64,000 bases of DNA. Source: Rhizobium lentis (GTDB taxonomy: Bacteria; Pseudomonadota; Alphaproteobacteria; Rhizobiales; Rhizobiaceae). Both the position numbers and the translations under genes were made by a program. Below the pieces are notes generated by a model. That model ran no database searches. It saw only the letters and a program-made list of their open reading frames with translations, and was not told the DNA's origin. The stretch lies in NCBI RefSeq assembly GCF_014200175.1, contig NZ_JACHBD010000011.1, positions 124,001-188,000 on the forward strand, written 5' to 3'. This document shows positions 18,797 through 27,172 of this stretch, in pieces (position 1 is the first letter of the stretch; each line of letters begins with the position of its first letter).

Positions 18797-20758
18797 ATGC
18801 GCTGCTTTACCGTGCTTGGACCTTCGCAGACCGGAAAATCGACAGTCGTGGAAAAGCTCGGCTCGCTGGAGGGGACGCCGAGAAAATCCAGCTCCCCTTA
18901 CGGATTGAACCTCACAGAGTTCACCTTCGGAAACGAGGCGTGGTGTGCACTGGATGCGCCAGGACCCAACGAAGCGTTGGCGCATGCGCAGCACGCGCTT
19001 CTTGCCAGCGACGCCTGCATATTGTGCGTTTCATCGGCACCCGAGGAGGCTGTGCTCGCCGCGCCCTATCTCAGGATAATCGAGGCCTCGGGGACGCCTT
19101 GCATCCTCTTCGTCAACCGGATGGACGAACCGAGAGGGCGGTTGAGGGACGTGATCGCCGCGCTTCAAGACTACGCCAGCCACACCCTTTTGCTTCGCCA
19201 GATCCCGATCCGCGAGGGAGACAGGATCATTGGCAGTTGCGATCTGATTTCGGAGCGGGCGTGGCGCTACCGGGAAGGCCAGCCTTCGGCGCTTATCGCA
19301 ATCCCCGAAAGCACTGCCGAACGCGAGCACGAAGCGCGCACCGAGCTCCTGGAACACCTGTCCGAATTTGATGACTGGCTTCTCGAGGAACTGATCGAGG
19401 ACCGCGAGCCATCCAGCGACGCGCTCTATGCCATTTCATCACGGGTTCTCAGGGAAAACAGAATTATCCCGGTCCTCATCGGTGCTGCAAGTCACGGCAA
19501 CGGCATGATGAGGCTGATGAAAGCGCTGCGCCACGAGTCGCCGCCGGTCGGGATTCTCAGGCAGCGTCTCGCTCATGCGGGAACTGTCGATGAAGGCAAG
19601 CTGGTGGCCGTGAGCTTCCATGCCTATCATCGCCAGAATGTTGGCAAGACGGTGCTCGTGCGCGCACTTGGCGAGGGACTGCGGCAAGGCGCATCGCTCG
19701 GCGGCTCCAGCCTCGGCGCCGTCCAAAATCTCGCAAACGGGCGGTCCAATTCGGCGGTTCTGCCTGCGCCGGGAGATGTCTTCGCGGCGGTCAAGTCCGA
19801 CCATCTGCCCGTCCCTTCGCTGTTAGCCTCCGGCGCGGTGGTCGCCCCGCCTGAGTGGACGGAACCGCCGACGCCGATGCTTGAAAGGATCCTGGTTCCG
19901 GGCAGCGAGCGCGATGAAAACAAACTTTCCGAAACGCTAGCGAAACTGTCCGAGACGGATCGCGGTCTGAAAGTCTTGCAGGAGGAAGGCACGGGCGCTC
20001 AACTCGTCCGCGCCCAAGGACCGGTGCATCTGCGTGATCTCTGCCGAACGCTGGCGGAAGTCTTTCACATCACGGTGACCGACCGAACGCCAAGCCCGAT
20101 CTACCGAGAGACGATCGCGAAACCATCGGAGGTTCATTACCGCCATCGCAAACAGACCGGCGGTGCCGGGCAATTCGCGGATGTGAAGTTGAGCATTCAC
20201 CCCAACGAGCGCGGCCAGGGCTTCACCTTTGGCGAAACCGTCAAGGGCGGCGCCGTTCCGCGCAATTACTTCCCCGCCGTCGAAGCGGGGGCGCGCGAAG
20301 CGATGGAGAAAGGACCGCTAGGCTTCGAAGTCATCGATGTCGGCGTAACGCTGTTGGATGGTCAGCACCATGCCGTCGACAGTTCAGAACACGCCTTCCG
20401 GACTGCGTCGAAAATGGGGGTGCGACAGGCGCTTTCTGAAGGATCGCCCGTCTTGATGCAGCCGGTCTTCCGCACCGAGTTCCACATCCCGTCGGTCTAT
20501 TCAGGCAGCCTTGTCCAGATCGTCGCTGCTCTCAACGGTCAGGTTCTCGGCTTCGACCGTGATGAAACCGCCAAGGGATGGGACATCTTCCGGGCGCTCG
20601 TTCCGGGCGGCGCACTTGAAGATCTGGCGCGGGCGCTGCGCTCGGCGACGCAGGGCATTGGTTATTTTTCCAAGACCTTCGATCACTTCGAGGAACTATA
20701 CGGCAAGGAAGCGGACGCCATTGTGAAGGCAAAGGAGAAAGCAGGCACCGCCCACTGA
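18797..20758 (+). CDS. Elongation factor G-like GTPase
   Basis: 653 residues from ATG 18797, with GGAGGA six bases upstream. It has the EF-G domain order: a GTPase domain with P-loop GPSQTGKST (8-16), then a beta-barrel domain II, the RNA-facing domains III/IV (HYRHRKQTGGAGQFADV) and a domain V tail. The GTPase domain is reduced: the switch-I region with the canonical RGITI is absent, the G3 motif reads DAPGP instead of DTPGH, and G4 reads NRMD instead of NKMD. This matches the EF-G-like proteins that accompany normal EF-G in alphaproteobacteria. A canonical translocation role is doubtful; a ribosome-linked stress or recycling role is possible. Confidence 0.85.
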   Translation: MRCFTVLGPSQTGKSTVVEKLGSLEGTPRKSSSPYGLNLTEFTFGNEAWCALDAPGPNEALAHAQHALLASDACILCVSSAPEEAVLAAPYLRIIEASGTPCILFVNRMDEPRGRLRDVIAALQDYASHTLLLRQIPIREGDRIIGSCDLISERAWRYREGQPSALIAIPESTAEREHEARTELLEHLSEFDDWLLEELIEDREPSSDALYAISSRVLRENRIIPVLIGAASHGNGMMRLMKALRHESPPVGILRQRLAHAGTVDEGKLVAVSFHAYHRQNVGKTVLVRALGEGLRQGASLGGSSLGAVQNLANGRSNSAVLPAPGDVFAAVKSDHLPVPSLLASGAVVAPPEWTEPPTPMLERILVPGSERDENKLSETLAKLSETDRGLKVLQEEGTGAQLVRAQGPVHLRDLCRTLAEVFHITVTDRTPSPIYRETIAKPSEVHYRHRKQTGGAGQFADVKLSIHPNERGQGFTFGETVKGGAVPRNYFPAVEAGAREAMEKGPLGFEVIDVGVTLLDGQHHAVDSSEHAFRTASKMGVRQALSEGSPVLMQPVFRTEFHIPSVYSGSLVQIVAALNGQVLGFDRDETAKGWDIFRALVPGGALEDLARALRSATQGIGYFSKTFDHFEELYGKEADAIVKAKEKAGTAH

Positions 20759-20908
20759 AACGTTGGCGCCATTTCAAGGCGCTCAAGCACGGTCGGATCG
20801 AACCGAGTTCAAGAGCGGCAAGGCAGTCGGGAATCGGTGTCGGTGAATTGAGCAAGGAACCTTCGAAGGGGGCGAAACGTTATGCGCCTCATTGCTGGAG
20901 ACTGGCTA

Positions 20909-21772
20909 ATGTACATCGTTGTTGGCGGGACGGGCCACGTCGGTTCCGTCGTGGCGCAGACACTGCTCGATGAGGGCGAGGCCGTTACCATCGTCACGCG
21001 AGACCGTGAGAAGGCCGGCGGATGGCAACGGCGGGGCGCGGAGGTGGCCGTCGCCGACGTCCACGACGTAGCCTCGCTGCGTGAGGTGTTCCGCCGCGGG
21101 AAGCGGGCCTTCCTACTGAACCCGAACGCTGACATTTCGAGCGATACGGATCGGGAGGAACGCGAGACTGTGCGCTGCCTGCTTGAGGCGATCGAAGGGT
21201 CCGGACTGGAGAAGGTCGTGGCGCAATCAACCTTGGGCGCCCAGCCGGGCAAGGAATCCGGCGATCTCAACGTCCTTTACGAACTGGAAGTGGGCCTGAG
21301 GAGCCAGCCGATTCCTGCCAGTATCATCCGTGCAGCCTACTACTACAGCAATTGGGATAGGATGTTGGAGTCTGTCATGAGGGACGGGGTGCTATCGACC
21401 ATGCTCCCTGCCGACCTCAAGCTCCCGATGGTCGCGCCGGAGGATCTGGGAAGGGTGGCGGCGCGGCTCCTGCAGGCGCCGATCGAACAGATCGGCGTAT
21501 ACCCCGTAGAGGGGCCGGAACGGAACTCCCCCAATGATGTCGCCGCAGCCTTCGCTGCCGCACTCGGCCGGGCGGTTCGCGTCGACGTGATCCCGCGTGA
21601 AACCTGGGAAGACGCATACCGCAGCTTGGGCCTCTCCGACGCGGCGGCTCGATCATATGCAAGGATGACGGCTCTCACGGCTGACGGTCCCGAATATCCC
21701 GAGGATCCAATTCGAGGATCGATCTCGCTCCAGACCTACATAGGCAAGCTCGTCGCGGCTAAAATACCATAA
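20909..21772 (+). CDS. NmrA-like NAD(P)-binding protein
   Basis: 287 residues from ATG 20909, where the typical start MYIVVGGTGHVGSVVAQTLL begins and GGAG lies 8 nt upstream; an ATG at 20882 with GGGGG upstream is an alternative. The GGTGHVG loop binds the dinucleotide; the atypical SDR/NmrA fold lacks a Tyr-x3-Lys pair in the usual place. Relatives sense NAD(P) or reduce quinones or small molecules. The last codons and stop lie in a 24-bp stretch that matches the repeat at 28.5 kb. Confidence 0.82.
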   Translation: MYIVVGGTGHVGSVVAQTLLDEGEAVTIVTRDREKAGGWQRRGAEVAVADVHDVASLREVFRRGKRAFLLNPNADISSDTDREERETVRCLLEAIEGSGLEKVVAQSTLGAQPGKESGDLNVLYELEVGLRSQPIPASIIRAAYYYSNWDRMLESVMRDGVLSTMLPADLKLPMVAPEDLGRVAARLLQAPIEQIGVYPVEGPERNSPNDVAAAFAAALGRAVRVDVIPRETWEDAYRSLGLSDAAARSYARMTALTADGPEYPEDPIRGSISLQTYIGKLVAAKIP

Positions 21773-21782
21773 TTGCGCCACC
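21759..21782 (+). repeat. Short third copy of the repeat core
   Basis: Matches 28482-28505 at 22 of 24 positions, including the uninterrupted 17-mer ACCATAATTGCGCCACC. It spans the stop codon of the NmrA-like gene. Confidence 0.5.
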
Positions 21783-21830
21783 ACCGCCGCCAGCCCGTGG
21801 GGCTATCCTTTGAGGTGAGTGATTGCTGAC

Positions 21831-22142
21831 TCAATCCTTAAGGCGGTCCATATTGCGAGACCAAGGGAAAGAAATCACCGGTTTCTGCGCAACGGGCGTA
21901 TGTTCGCTTGGTGCTTCCTGTTCAGCAGATCCGGCATCGCGCAGTGCCTCGCGAAGGGCCTGACCTTGCGGATGATCGCCGAAGTGCTCCAGGAAGCTCG
22001 AAATCGGCCATCTCGTCTCCGTGCCGCCGGAGGCGTCGTTGGCGTGATGGATCACGATATGCTGGTCCGCGGTTTCGGTATGAGCGAGATACCATTTGTC
22101 TCCGTTTGCGCTCGCTGCGAATTCTTTTGGTGCTTCTGGCAT
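21831..22142 (-). CDS. Small conserved protein of unknown function
   Basis: 103 residues; GAGGAGG stands at good spacing before the ATG. The sequence (WYLAHTETADQHIVIHHAN, then TRWPISSFLEHFG) is compact and without transmembrane or signal segments. No domain assigned. It is convergent with the NmrA-like gene. Confidence 0.7.
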   Translation of the reverse strand: MPEAPKEFAASANGDKWYLAHTETADQHIVIHHANDASGGTETRWPISSFLEHFGDHPQGQALREALRDAGSAEQEAPSEHTPVAQKPVISFPWSRNMDRLKD

Positions 22143-22487
22143 TCCAGCCTCCTCTGATGGTGCCCATTATTGTGCCGCTTCCCGGCGCACTGTCGCCCAT
22201 TTATGGTTCGGCAAGTGCAGCAAAGGGGATCGAGTGAACGGCTTGGCCGCTCTGCCGGGCGACCCCGATGATATATCAAAGCAGCAGATACATCTGCCGG
22301 GGGCATTCCGACGCCGTGTCACTGAGTTGCAGGTAGTTCATGCGCGGAGAGTCGATGACTTCCTGCGCCGCCGACGCTTGCGCCAAGGGCGATGAGAAGC
22401 TCGTCCAGCTGTTCGAACTGCTCCGACATGCACCTGCCATCCGGGTGGCAATGGCTTCGTCGAATTAGTAACTCACCACGCGTCTGT
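22143..22487. other. 345-bp gap
   Basis: No convincing gene. It contains the probable promoter of the leftward 103-residue gene. Several frames are open but have no ribosome site and no recognisable family. Confidence 0.5.
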
Positions 22488-22796
22488 TCAAGCGCCGGTG
22501 GGCGACTTAACCACAACGGCTGATCGGATCCCCTGTACCCGCTTGCGATTTTTTTCGAACTCCGCGGATGATTTCGAGGACAGTGGTGTTTTTCCAAAGT
22601 GCCGGCTGAGTTCGATGGAAAGGGCGGCGGGCGAGGTCATTCCATCATTATAGAGATTGAACAGCAATTTGACCGCGATGTTGTAATATTTCGGATCTGC
22701 GAGGCTACTTGTGGAATCGTATCCGGCGTCGTCGAGGACGCCTTGCAATACAGCCAGGTCAGAGGTCCGCACGGAGATGTTGAGATTGGAAGACAT
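22488..22796 (-). CDS. Small protein of unknown function with shared leader
   Basis: 102 residues from ATG 22796; AAGGAGG lies 5-6 nt upstream, deciding the start over a frame open to 22829. It has a helical N-terminal part (LAVLQGVLDDAGY) and a basic end (EKNRKRVQGIR). Its leader and first three codons are nearly the same as those of the 40-residue gene at 23446, although the two proteins are otherwise unrelated. Unknown function; possibly a stress protein by context. Confidence 0.7.
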   Translation of the reverse strand: MSSNLNISVRTSDLAVLQGVLDDAGYDSTSSLADPKYYNIAVKLLFNLYNDGMTSPAALSIELSRHFGKTPLSSKSSAEFEKNRKRVQGIRSAVVVKSPTGA

Positions 22797-22826
22797 GCTG
22801 TCCTCCTTCAATTTGGGGCGAAGGGA
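22788..22826 (-). repeat. Leader repeat, copy A
   Basis: About 39 bp shared with 23438-23475 (four mismatches and a one-base indel): TCCCTTCGCCCCAA, a short variable part, AAGGAGGACA and the codons ATGTCTTCC. Covers leader, ribosome site and start. Confidence 0.6.
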
Positions 22827-23036
22827 CAACCGACCTCCACGCAGTAGCGCCCTGAGAAACAGCTACTGAAGATGCATCCTGCGCCTAATCAATGCGGCTG
22901 GCAAACTAAATATTCCGGGGTAGCAGGAAGCGGTCAGGCTTATGCGTTCGAATGTAGTTATTCTCGCAATCATCGTTTCCCGGTTCGATAGTCACCGCGC
23001 CAAAAGACGTTCCTCGCTGAATCGCCCGCGGCGTCA

Positions 23037-23336
23037 TCAATTTTTCTTGTCCGCAGGCGGGTGCACAGCTCGCGTGGCGCCTCCTTCGTTTTCCCATGAT
23101 GCCAAAGCCTCAGGATCGGCATGCAGCTTCCGCCGCCTCGAAGAGGGGTAGGTGGGCGCCGGGATCGTCGCCGCCCTGATGCGTCTAATCACCATCACCT
23201 CTTCGTGATGGTCGCCATTTTCCGAAGCAACGAGATCTGTCGTCGCATAGTCCGCTCGCTTGAGGATGGACCGCAGCCGCCAATTCTCGTCGCGTTTCGC
23301 AGCAGTTCCAGTCGTGATGATTACTACCATAACCAT
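23037..23336 (-). CDS. Possible small basic protein
   Basis: 99 residues, starting inside the end of the 40-residue gene (13-bp overlap). The start is hydrophobic (MVMVVIITTG) and the rest is charged, with many arginines. No domain, weak ribosome site; the open frame may be chance. The overlap hints at an operon with the upstream gene. Confidence 0.3.
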   Translation of the reverse strand: MVMVVIITTGTAAKRDENWRLRSILKRADYATTDLVASENGDHHEEVMVIRRIRAATIPAPTYPSSRRRKLHADPEALASWENEGGATRAVHPPADKKN

Positions 23337-23446
23337 CCTCTCAAAATTAAACTAATGATGACGGCGAAGCTCGCCAGGATGGAAGCCCTGAATAAGAAGT
23401 CGCCGTAAGCCACGGTATGGGAAGAGTGCTTGAAGGTGGAAGACAT
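23324..23446 (-). CDS. 40-residue single-span membrane protein
   Basis: ATG 23446 with AAGGAGG upstream, and the same leader as the 102-residue gene. The product is MSSTFKHSSHTVAYGDFLF followed by one hydrophobic helix (ASILASFAVIISLILRGWLW), so a small inner-membrane protein with its N-terminus probably inside. It resembles the class of tiny stress-linked membrane proteins; function unknown. Confidence 0.55.
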   Translation of the reverse strand: MSSTFKHSSHTVAYGDFLFRASILASFAVIISLILRGWLW

Positions 23447-23475
23447 CTTGTCCTCCTTTGATTGGGGCGAAGGGA
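23438..23475 (-). repeat. Leader repeat, copy B
   Basis: Partner of 22788-22826. Both copies place the same ribosome-binding site and the same first codons in front of different proteins. Confidence 0.6.
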
Positions 23476-23738
23476 GCCACCCTTTGATCGGCAGCGCCCG
23501 TTTCATTGGCTGCCGATATGCGAATATGCGCCTCCATTGCGCTTTATCCAAGGCAAAAGCGACGAACGCTGTGCAAGGCGCCTCTATAATTTTCCGTCCC
23601 GGGGCCACTCGGTCACGGGGCGAGAGGCTCGGGCTCTGTCTTAGCTCGTTCGGCGACGACAACAAGTTGACGGCCGCGATAATACCGGGCGGCCCCGAAT
23701 TGAATCCTACTTTCGCCGCCTGTGTGATATAGTCTCTT

Positions 23739-23954
23739 ATGACCTATTCTCCGAAGGACCTGGAACTCGCGCGCCGGCAAGTGATTGTCGACCGGCAGAT
23801 GATTTGCGCTCAGCAGGGCCTGATCGACGGAATGCTGGCGCGAGGCGAGCCTGCCGGGCTGGCCAGGGAAAGGCTGGTCAAGTTGACAGAGGATTTGCGC
23901 AACCACTGCTTCCATCAGGATCTGATTCAGGCGTCGATCCGATTGGAGCGCTGA
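23739..23954 (+). CDS. Small helical conserved protein
   Basis: 71 residues, nearly all helix, with a repeated charged pattern (LELARRQVIVDRQMICAQQG, then LARERLVKLTEDLRNH). No clear ribosome site before the ATG, yet codon use looks genuine. No function known. It is convergent with the gene at 24000-24365. Confidence 0.55.
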   Translation: MTYSPKDLELARRQVIVDRQMICAQQGLIDGMLARGEPAGLARERLVKLTEDLRNHCFHQDLIQASIRLER

Positions 23955-23999
23955 GCCAGCCGCCGCCCACGGGGGGCGGTCGGCGGGTCTAATCCTTGT

Positions 24000-24365
24000 T
24001 CACTCACCAGCTTTTTCGTCACGCTCCTCGGCACGCCTCTCGGATTCCCGGGTGGCGATCTTCCTGCTGTGATCGGTCCGCGCCTGCTCGAGTTCACCCA
24101 TTGTAGGAAGATCCCGGACAGCAAGACTCTTATCTTCGGCCTCAGGGCTTCGGCGCTTTGTGAACCGATGCCGCGGGTTCTTTGCTTCACGCAGTTCGTC
24201 AACTGCGCGCGCTTCCTCGGACGGCACGGCGAGGTCGGTGCGTGCGGCGACGGCATGGGCGATCAATTCCTTCGCGGAGGGATTGCCGTCCGGACGCTTG
24301 CCGTTAGCGCCGAAGTCGTTTCGGTCACTTGCGGTAGGGGGCTTGGCGTTGTTATGTCTCGACAT
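24000..24365 (-). CDS. Highly charged, probably disordered protein
   Basis: 121 residues from ATG 24365 with AAGAGGC upstream. It is rich in Arg, Glu, Asp, Lys and Ala and almost free of hydrophobic core residues, hence probably disordered or nucleic-acid/protein binding. The C-terminal half (RTDHSRKIATRESERRAEER) could form a charged helix. No family recognised. Confidence 0.6.
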   Translation of the reverse strand: MSRHNNAKPPTASDRNDFGANGKRPDGNPSAKELIAHAVAARTDLAVPSEEARAVDELREAKNPRHRFTKRRSPEAEDKSLAVRDLPTMGELEQARTDHSRKIATRESERRAEERDEKAGE

Positions 24366-24816
24366 TTGAAGGCCTCTTTTTCATGAAGTCATGAGCCTGC
24401 CGTTCGCGCGGGACGCGCTTTCGCGGCCGACTTCCTGCTTGTCGAGCAGGCGGGCGAAGGTAGTGTATATTTCTGCAAAATCCGATCTTTTGAATTGCGG
24501 TATCTTGTATTTCATGAAAATAGCGCAAGAAAAAGGCGAATAAGGCTCTATTGGATGGCTAGTTTAATTTAGATTTTCTACCAATAATATTTTAAACTTG
24601 ACCAATCGAGTCTAAATAAAACCTTCATTTTAGGATTTTGTCCCAGTTGTGACGCAATTGGGGCGTAAGAGTCCCCTGTCGTCGTTTGGCCCTGTGGTTC
24701 TCGTCCGTGTCAAAGAGTTGAACACCATCATCGCTCCGAATTCCGATCGCCATGCCAATGCCCTTTAGGAAGTATTAGCGGGCCTTGGCTAACCGCCTTC
24801 AACTGGAGCTGTCACC
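24366..24816. other. 451-bp AT-rich intergenic region
   Basis: No gene. Bases about 24470-24640 are clearly richer in A and T than the surroundings (runs such as AATAATATTTTAAACTTG). It probably holds promoters for both divergent neighbours, but I could not fix one. Confidence 0.5.
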
Positions 24817-25107
24817 ATGTCCGACCTATCCTCCACACGCACGACGGACACCATCGTTCACTTCTCCGCCCCTTTCGCGCTTCCCGATCTTGTTGGTGAG
24901 GTGCATCCGGCCGGCGATTACAAGATCGCGCAGGATGAGGAGCGGATCGAAGGCCTGTCGTGGCTTGCCTACCGCCGCACCGCAACCTACATTCATCTGC
25001 CGTCGATTGCGCAGGGCAACCGCTTGCGCAGGATCGTCCGGATCGAGCCGACGGCGCTCGCTGATCTCTTGGCGGCGACGAATGCGACGCAGGAGCTGTC
25101 CCGATGA
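24817..25107 (+). CDS. Small conserved protein upstream of zeta-like gene
   Basis: 96 residues, start preceded by GGAGCTG. It contains the pattern FALPDLVGEVHPAGDYKI and a middle part with Tyr/Arg (WLAYRRTATYIHLP). Its TGA overlaps the ATG of the next gene (ATGA), so the two are translationally coupled. Function unknown; probably acts with the DUF1476 protein. Confidence 0.72.
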   Translation: MSDLSSTRTTDTIVHFSAPFALPDLVGEVHPAGDYKIAQDEERIEGLSWLAYRRTATYIHLPSIAQGNRLRRIVRIEPTALADLLAATNATQELSR

Positions 25108-25427
25108 ACGCCATCGAAAACCGTGAGAAAGCGCTGGAGGAGATCTATTTCCTGAACTCGGAAATGGCCTTCAAGGTGCGATCGCGCCGCGACCGTCTAC
25201 TGGCGGTCTGGGTCTGCGGCATAACAGGCGCTGCCGATGTCAAAGCCTATGTCGGAGAGATCGTCGATCTCAGGATGTCAGGGGCTGACGATGAAGCCGT
25301 GATTGCCAAAATCCTTGCAGATTTGCGCTCGACCGGAAATGATCTCGATGAAAGAGCCTTGCGGGAGCGCATGAAGACTTTGAGCGTTGCCGCCACGCAG
25401 GATATCGCCCGGCAACCCTCTTTATGA
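25104..25427 (+). CDS. DUF1476 protein, paralog of the F1Fo-ATPase inhibitor zeta subunit
   Basis: 107 residues, the usual length of the family. It shows the DUF1476 order: ENREKALEEIYFLN, then KVRSRRDRLLAVWVCGITG, then a four-helix pattern ending in DDEAVIAKILADL. In alphaproteobacteria the zeta protein inhibits ATP hydrolysis by the F1 ATPase. This copy is away from any ATP synthase gene and has diverged at the N-terminus, where the inhibitory helix of zeta lies, so it is probably a stress-linked paralog rather than the housekeeping inhibitor. Confidence 0.78.
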   Translation: MNAIENREKALEEIYFLNSEMAFKVRSRRDRLLAVWVCGITGAADVKAYVGEIVDLRMSGADDEAVIAKILADLRSTGNDLDERALRERMKTLSVAATQDIARQPSL

Positions 25428-25533
25428 TCGGGAGATCCATCTGCCGCTGGCGAAAGCTGTCCCGGGTTTGGCTAGCGGCCGGGCCGGAATACGACGCAGC
25501 CGCGCCATGGAAATAGTGCCGGACGGACTTGCC

Positions 25534-25800
25534 TCATAAATCCGGCGACAGTTCATTGTGAACCTTGCGCACGCCGTTGGTTCTCAGTGTAATCTCCTCG
25601 GCCCGTGACACCTCCGCTTTCAAATGCACCCATCCGGCCAGCGTGATGTCGCGGCCGTGCGCGGTGACGAAGATATAGCTGGGGTCGAGATCGCCGGCAT
25701 GGGCGAGCGCGCTGTAGACGGCCGATTCAAGATCGCCCTGGTCGGGACAGCGGGTCGCCACGCGGCCCGCGACACTGAGGTGTTTTCTGTCGACTGACAT
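25534..25800 (-). CDS. BON-domain protein
   Basis: 88 residues from ATG 25800 with AGGAGC upstream. One BON domain: LESAVYSALAHAGDLDPSYI, the central glycine strand VTAHGRDITLAGWV, and EITLRTNGVRKVHNEL. BON domains bind membranes or lipids and are common in osmotic-stress proteins such as OsmY. No signal peptide is visible, so this copy probably stays in the cytoplasm. It lies 38 bp after the DUF1488 gene and is probably co-transcribed with it. Confidence 0.82.
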   Translation of the reverse strand: MSVDRKHLSVAGRVATRCPDQGDLESAVYSALAHAGDLDPSYIFVTAHGRDITLAGWVHLKAEVSRAEEITLRTNGVRKVHNELSPDL

Positions 25801-25838
25801 GGGTTCGGCTCCTGCACGGCCTTTCCGGGTGTAAAAGT

Positions 25839-26105
25839 CTACCGGCGTATATCCTGCGCCGTCAGGGTATATCGGTCTTTGCCGCTGCGGCCGTAGGCAT
25901 GGGTCGCCGCTTCCAGAATGATCTCGCGCGCCATGTCGAAGGCTCTCAGGCACTCGTCCTCGGAGCGGCCGGGCTGGCTCGCGGTCCGCAAGGCGTTAGC
26001 TTCGACCAAAAACCGCACTTCGAACATGCCGTCATAACCGGAGAAGCGGACCGCATTCCGGCTCTCATCAAAACTGCGGCTTTTATTGGGAAAGGTCAGT
26101 GTCAC
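25839..26105 (-). CDS. DUF1488 family protein
   Basis: 88 residues starting at GTG 26105, with GGGAGAG upstream. The start MTLTFPNKSRSFDESRNAVRFSGYDGMFEV has the family pattern FPN-x-SR...VRF-x-GYD, followed by VEANAL and a helix CLRAFDMAREIILEAA. The function of DUF1488 proteins is unknown. It forms a pair with the BON gene. Confidence 0.8.
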   Translation of the reverse strand: MTLTFPNKSRSFDESRNAVRFSGYDGMFEVRFLVEANALRTASQPGRSEDECLRAFDMAREIILEAATHAYGRSGKDRYTLTAQDIRR

Positions 26106-26398
26106 GCATTCTCTCCCGGATGGTCATTAATGCCATGCATTAGGACTGTAGCAAGAACATGTTGTTGGGGACGAAGTAGCCGGTCTCGCCTGAGGCGCGG
26201 CAAGGCTGCTCAAACTGCCGGTGTGCTACGGATGCACACCATCATCCTCGGGTCGCCCGAATTCCCGCGAACGGCTGCACTTCGCAGTTCCGCTCCTCTA
26301 GAAATATAGGGCGCGGCATTCGAATTGCAATGTAGGGGCCGGGTGGCCAGAATCTGCCGAGAGCGTGGGAGGCGCCGGACAGGGACTTCCGCTGCTCT

Positions 26399-27172
26399 TT
26401 AATCGCTCATGCAGGCACCACTGCGAAGCTGGTACGGACGATTGCAGTCCCAGCCGTTGCCCGCCGAGTTAAGATGTGCGTTTTCGGGAAGCTTGACCTG
26501 CAGGCATTGATTGCTCGTCATCTCGAAGCCTCGGTCGCATTTCCATTTTTGCCCGTGGGACGTGTCGACGAAGATGGCATTCTCCGGAACCTGGACGGCG
26601 GCACACGCCTGATCCTTCTTTTCAAAGCCTCTATCGCACCTCCACTCATTTCCGCCGGTTGTCAGATAGGCGCGGGCAGGGAGTTCGAGCTTGAGGCATG
26701 CTTGTTGTGTCGCGCGATAACCTCTTTCGCATTCCCAGCCGGATTCTGTGGTGTTATCGGACAGGAATGCTTTCTCCGGGACTTTAATAAGGTCGCAACC
26801 CACATTGGTTTGACGGTAACCACGCAGGCATTTCCAGCGGTCGCCGGAAGATGGGTCGAGATATGCATTGGTCGGGATTTGGACGGTGAGGCACTGGTCC
26901 CCCTTCTCGAGAAAGCCGTAATGGCAATCCCAGCCATTGCCAAAGGAGGAGTTCGTCAGAAACGCGTTGGCTGGAGGCTGCACCTCGAAGCAGGTGTCAT
27001 CCCGCCTTCGAAAACCACGATTGCATTCCCAGCCGGAGCCGTATCGGCTTGCCTGGGCATTTTCAGGCACCGGCCTTGCGGTCTGGCCGAACGCCGAGGA
27101 GCTGAGCCCCGATGCAGATTGCAGGAGGACGGTCATCGTGAGGGCCAGCGCCCTGTAATATGATTGGCGCAT
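26399..27172 (-). CDS. Secreted protein with seven Cys-containing tandem repeats
   Basis: 257 residues from ATG 27172 (GGAG 8 nt upstream); an upstream open stretch is ignored. A signal peptide ends near SSAFGQ (residue ~31). The rest is six complete and one partial repeat of 31-33 residues with the pattern G-x-x-W-x-C-x-R-G-[FY]...C-x-x-[VL]-x-[VLP]-P-x-[NKR]-A-[YFIH]-[LF]. Each repeat has exactly two cysteines, suggesting one disulfide each, so a rod of small units in the periplasm or outside the cell. I do not know a function. Confidence 0.75.
   Translation of the reverse strand: MRQSYYRALALTMTVLLQSASGLSSSAFGQTARPVPENAQASRYGSGWECNRGFRRRDDTCFEVQPPANAFLTNSSFGNGWDCHYGFLEKGDQCLTVQIPTNAYLDPSSGDRWKCLRGYRQTNVGCDLIKVPEKAFLSDNTTESGWECERGYRATQQACLKLELPARAYLTTGGNEWRCDRGFEKKDQACAAVQVPENAIFVDTSHGQKWKCDRGFEMTSNQCLQVKLPENAHLNSAGNGWDCNRPYQLRSGACMSD

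Noticed and set aside
22380-22440. Leftward frame SEQFEQLDELLIALGASV, similar to the end of the AHSA1 protein at 42.8 kb
   Set aside because: Match is about a dozen residues of low-complexity helix with no further family sequence upstream; not enough for a gene remnant.
23955-23999. GC-rich imperfect hairpin between convergent small genes
   Set aside because: Arms have mismatches and no T run; too weak to list as a terminator.
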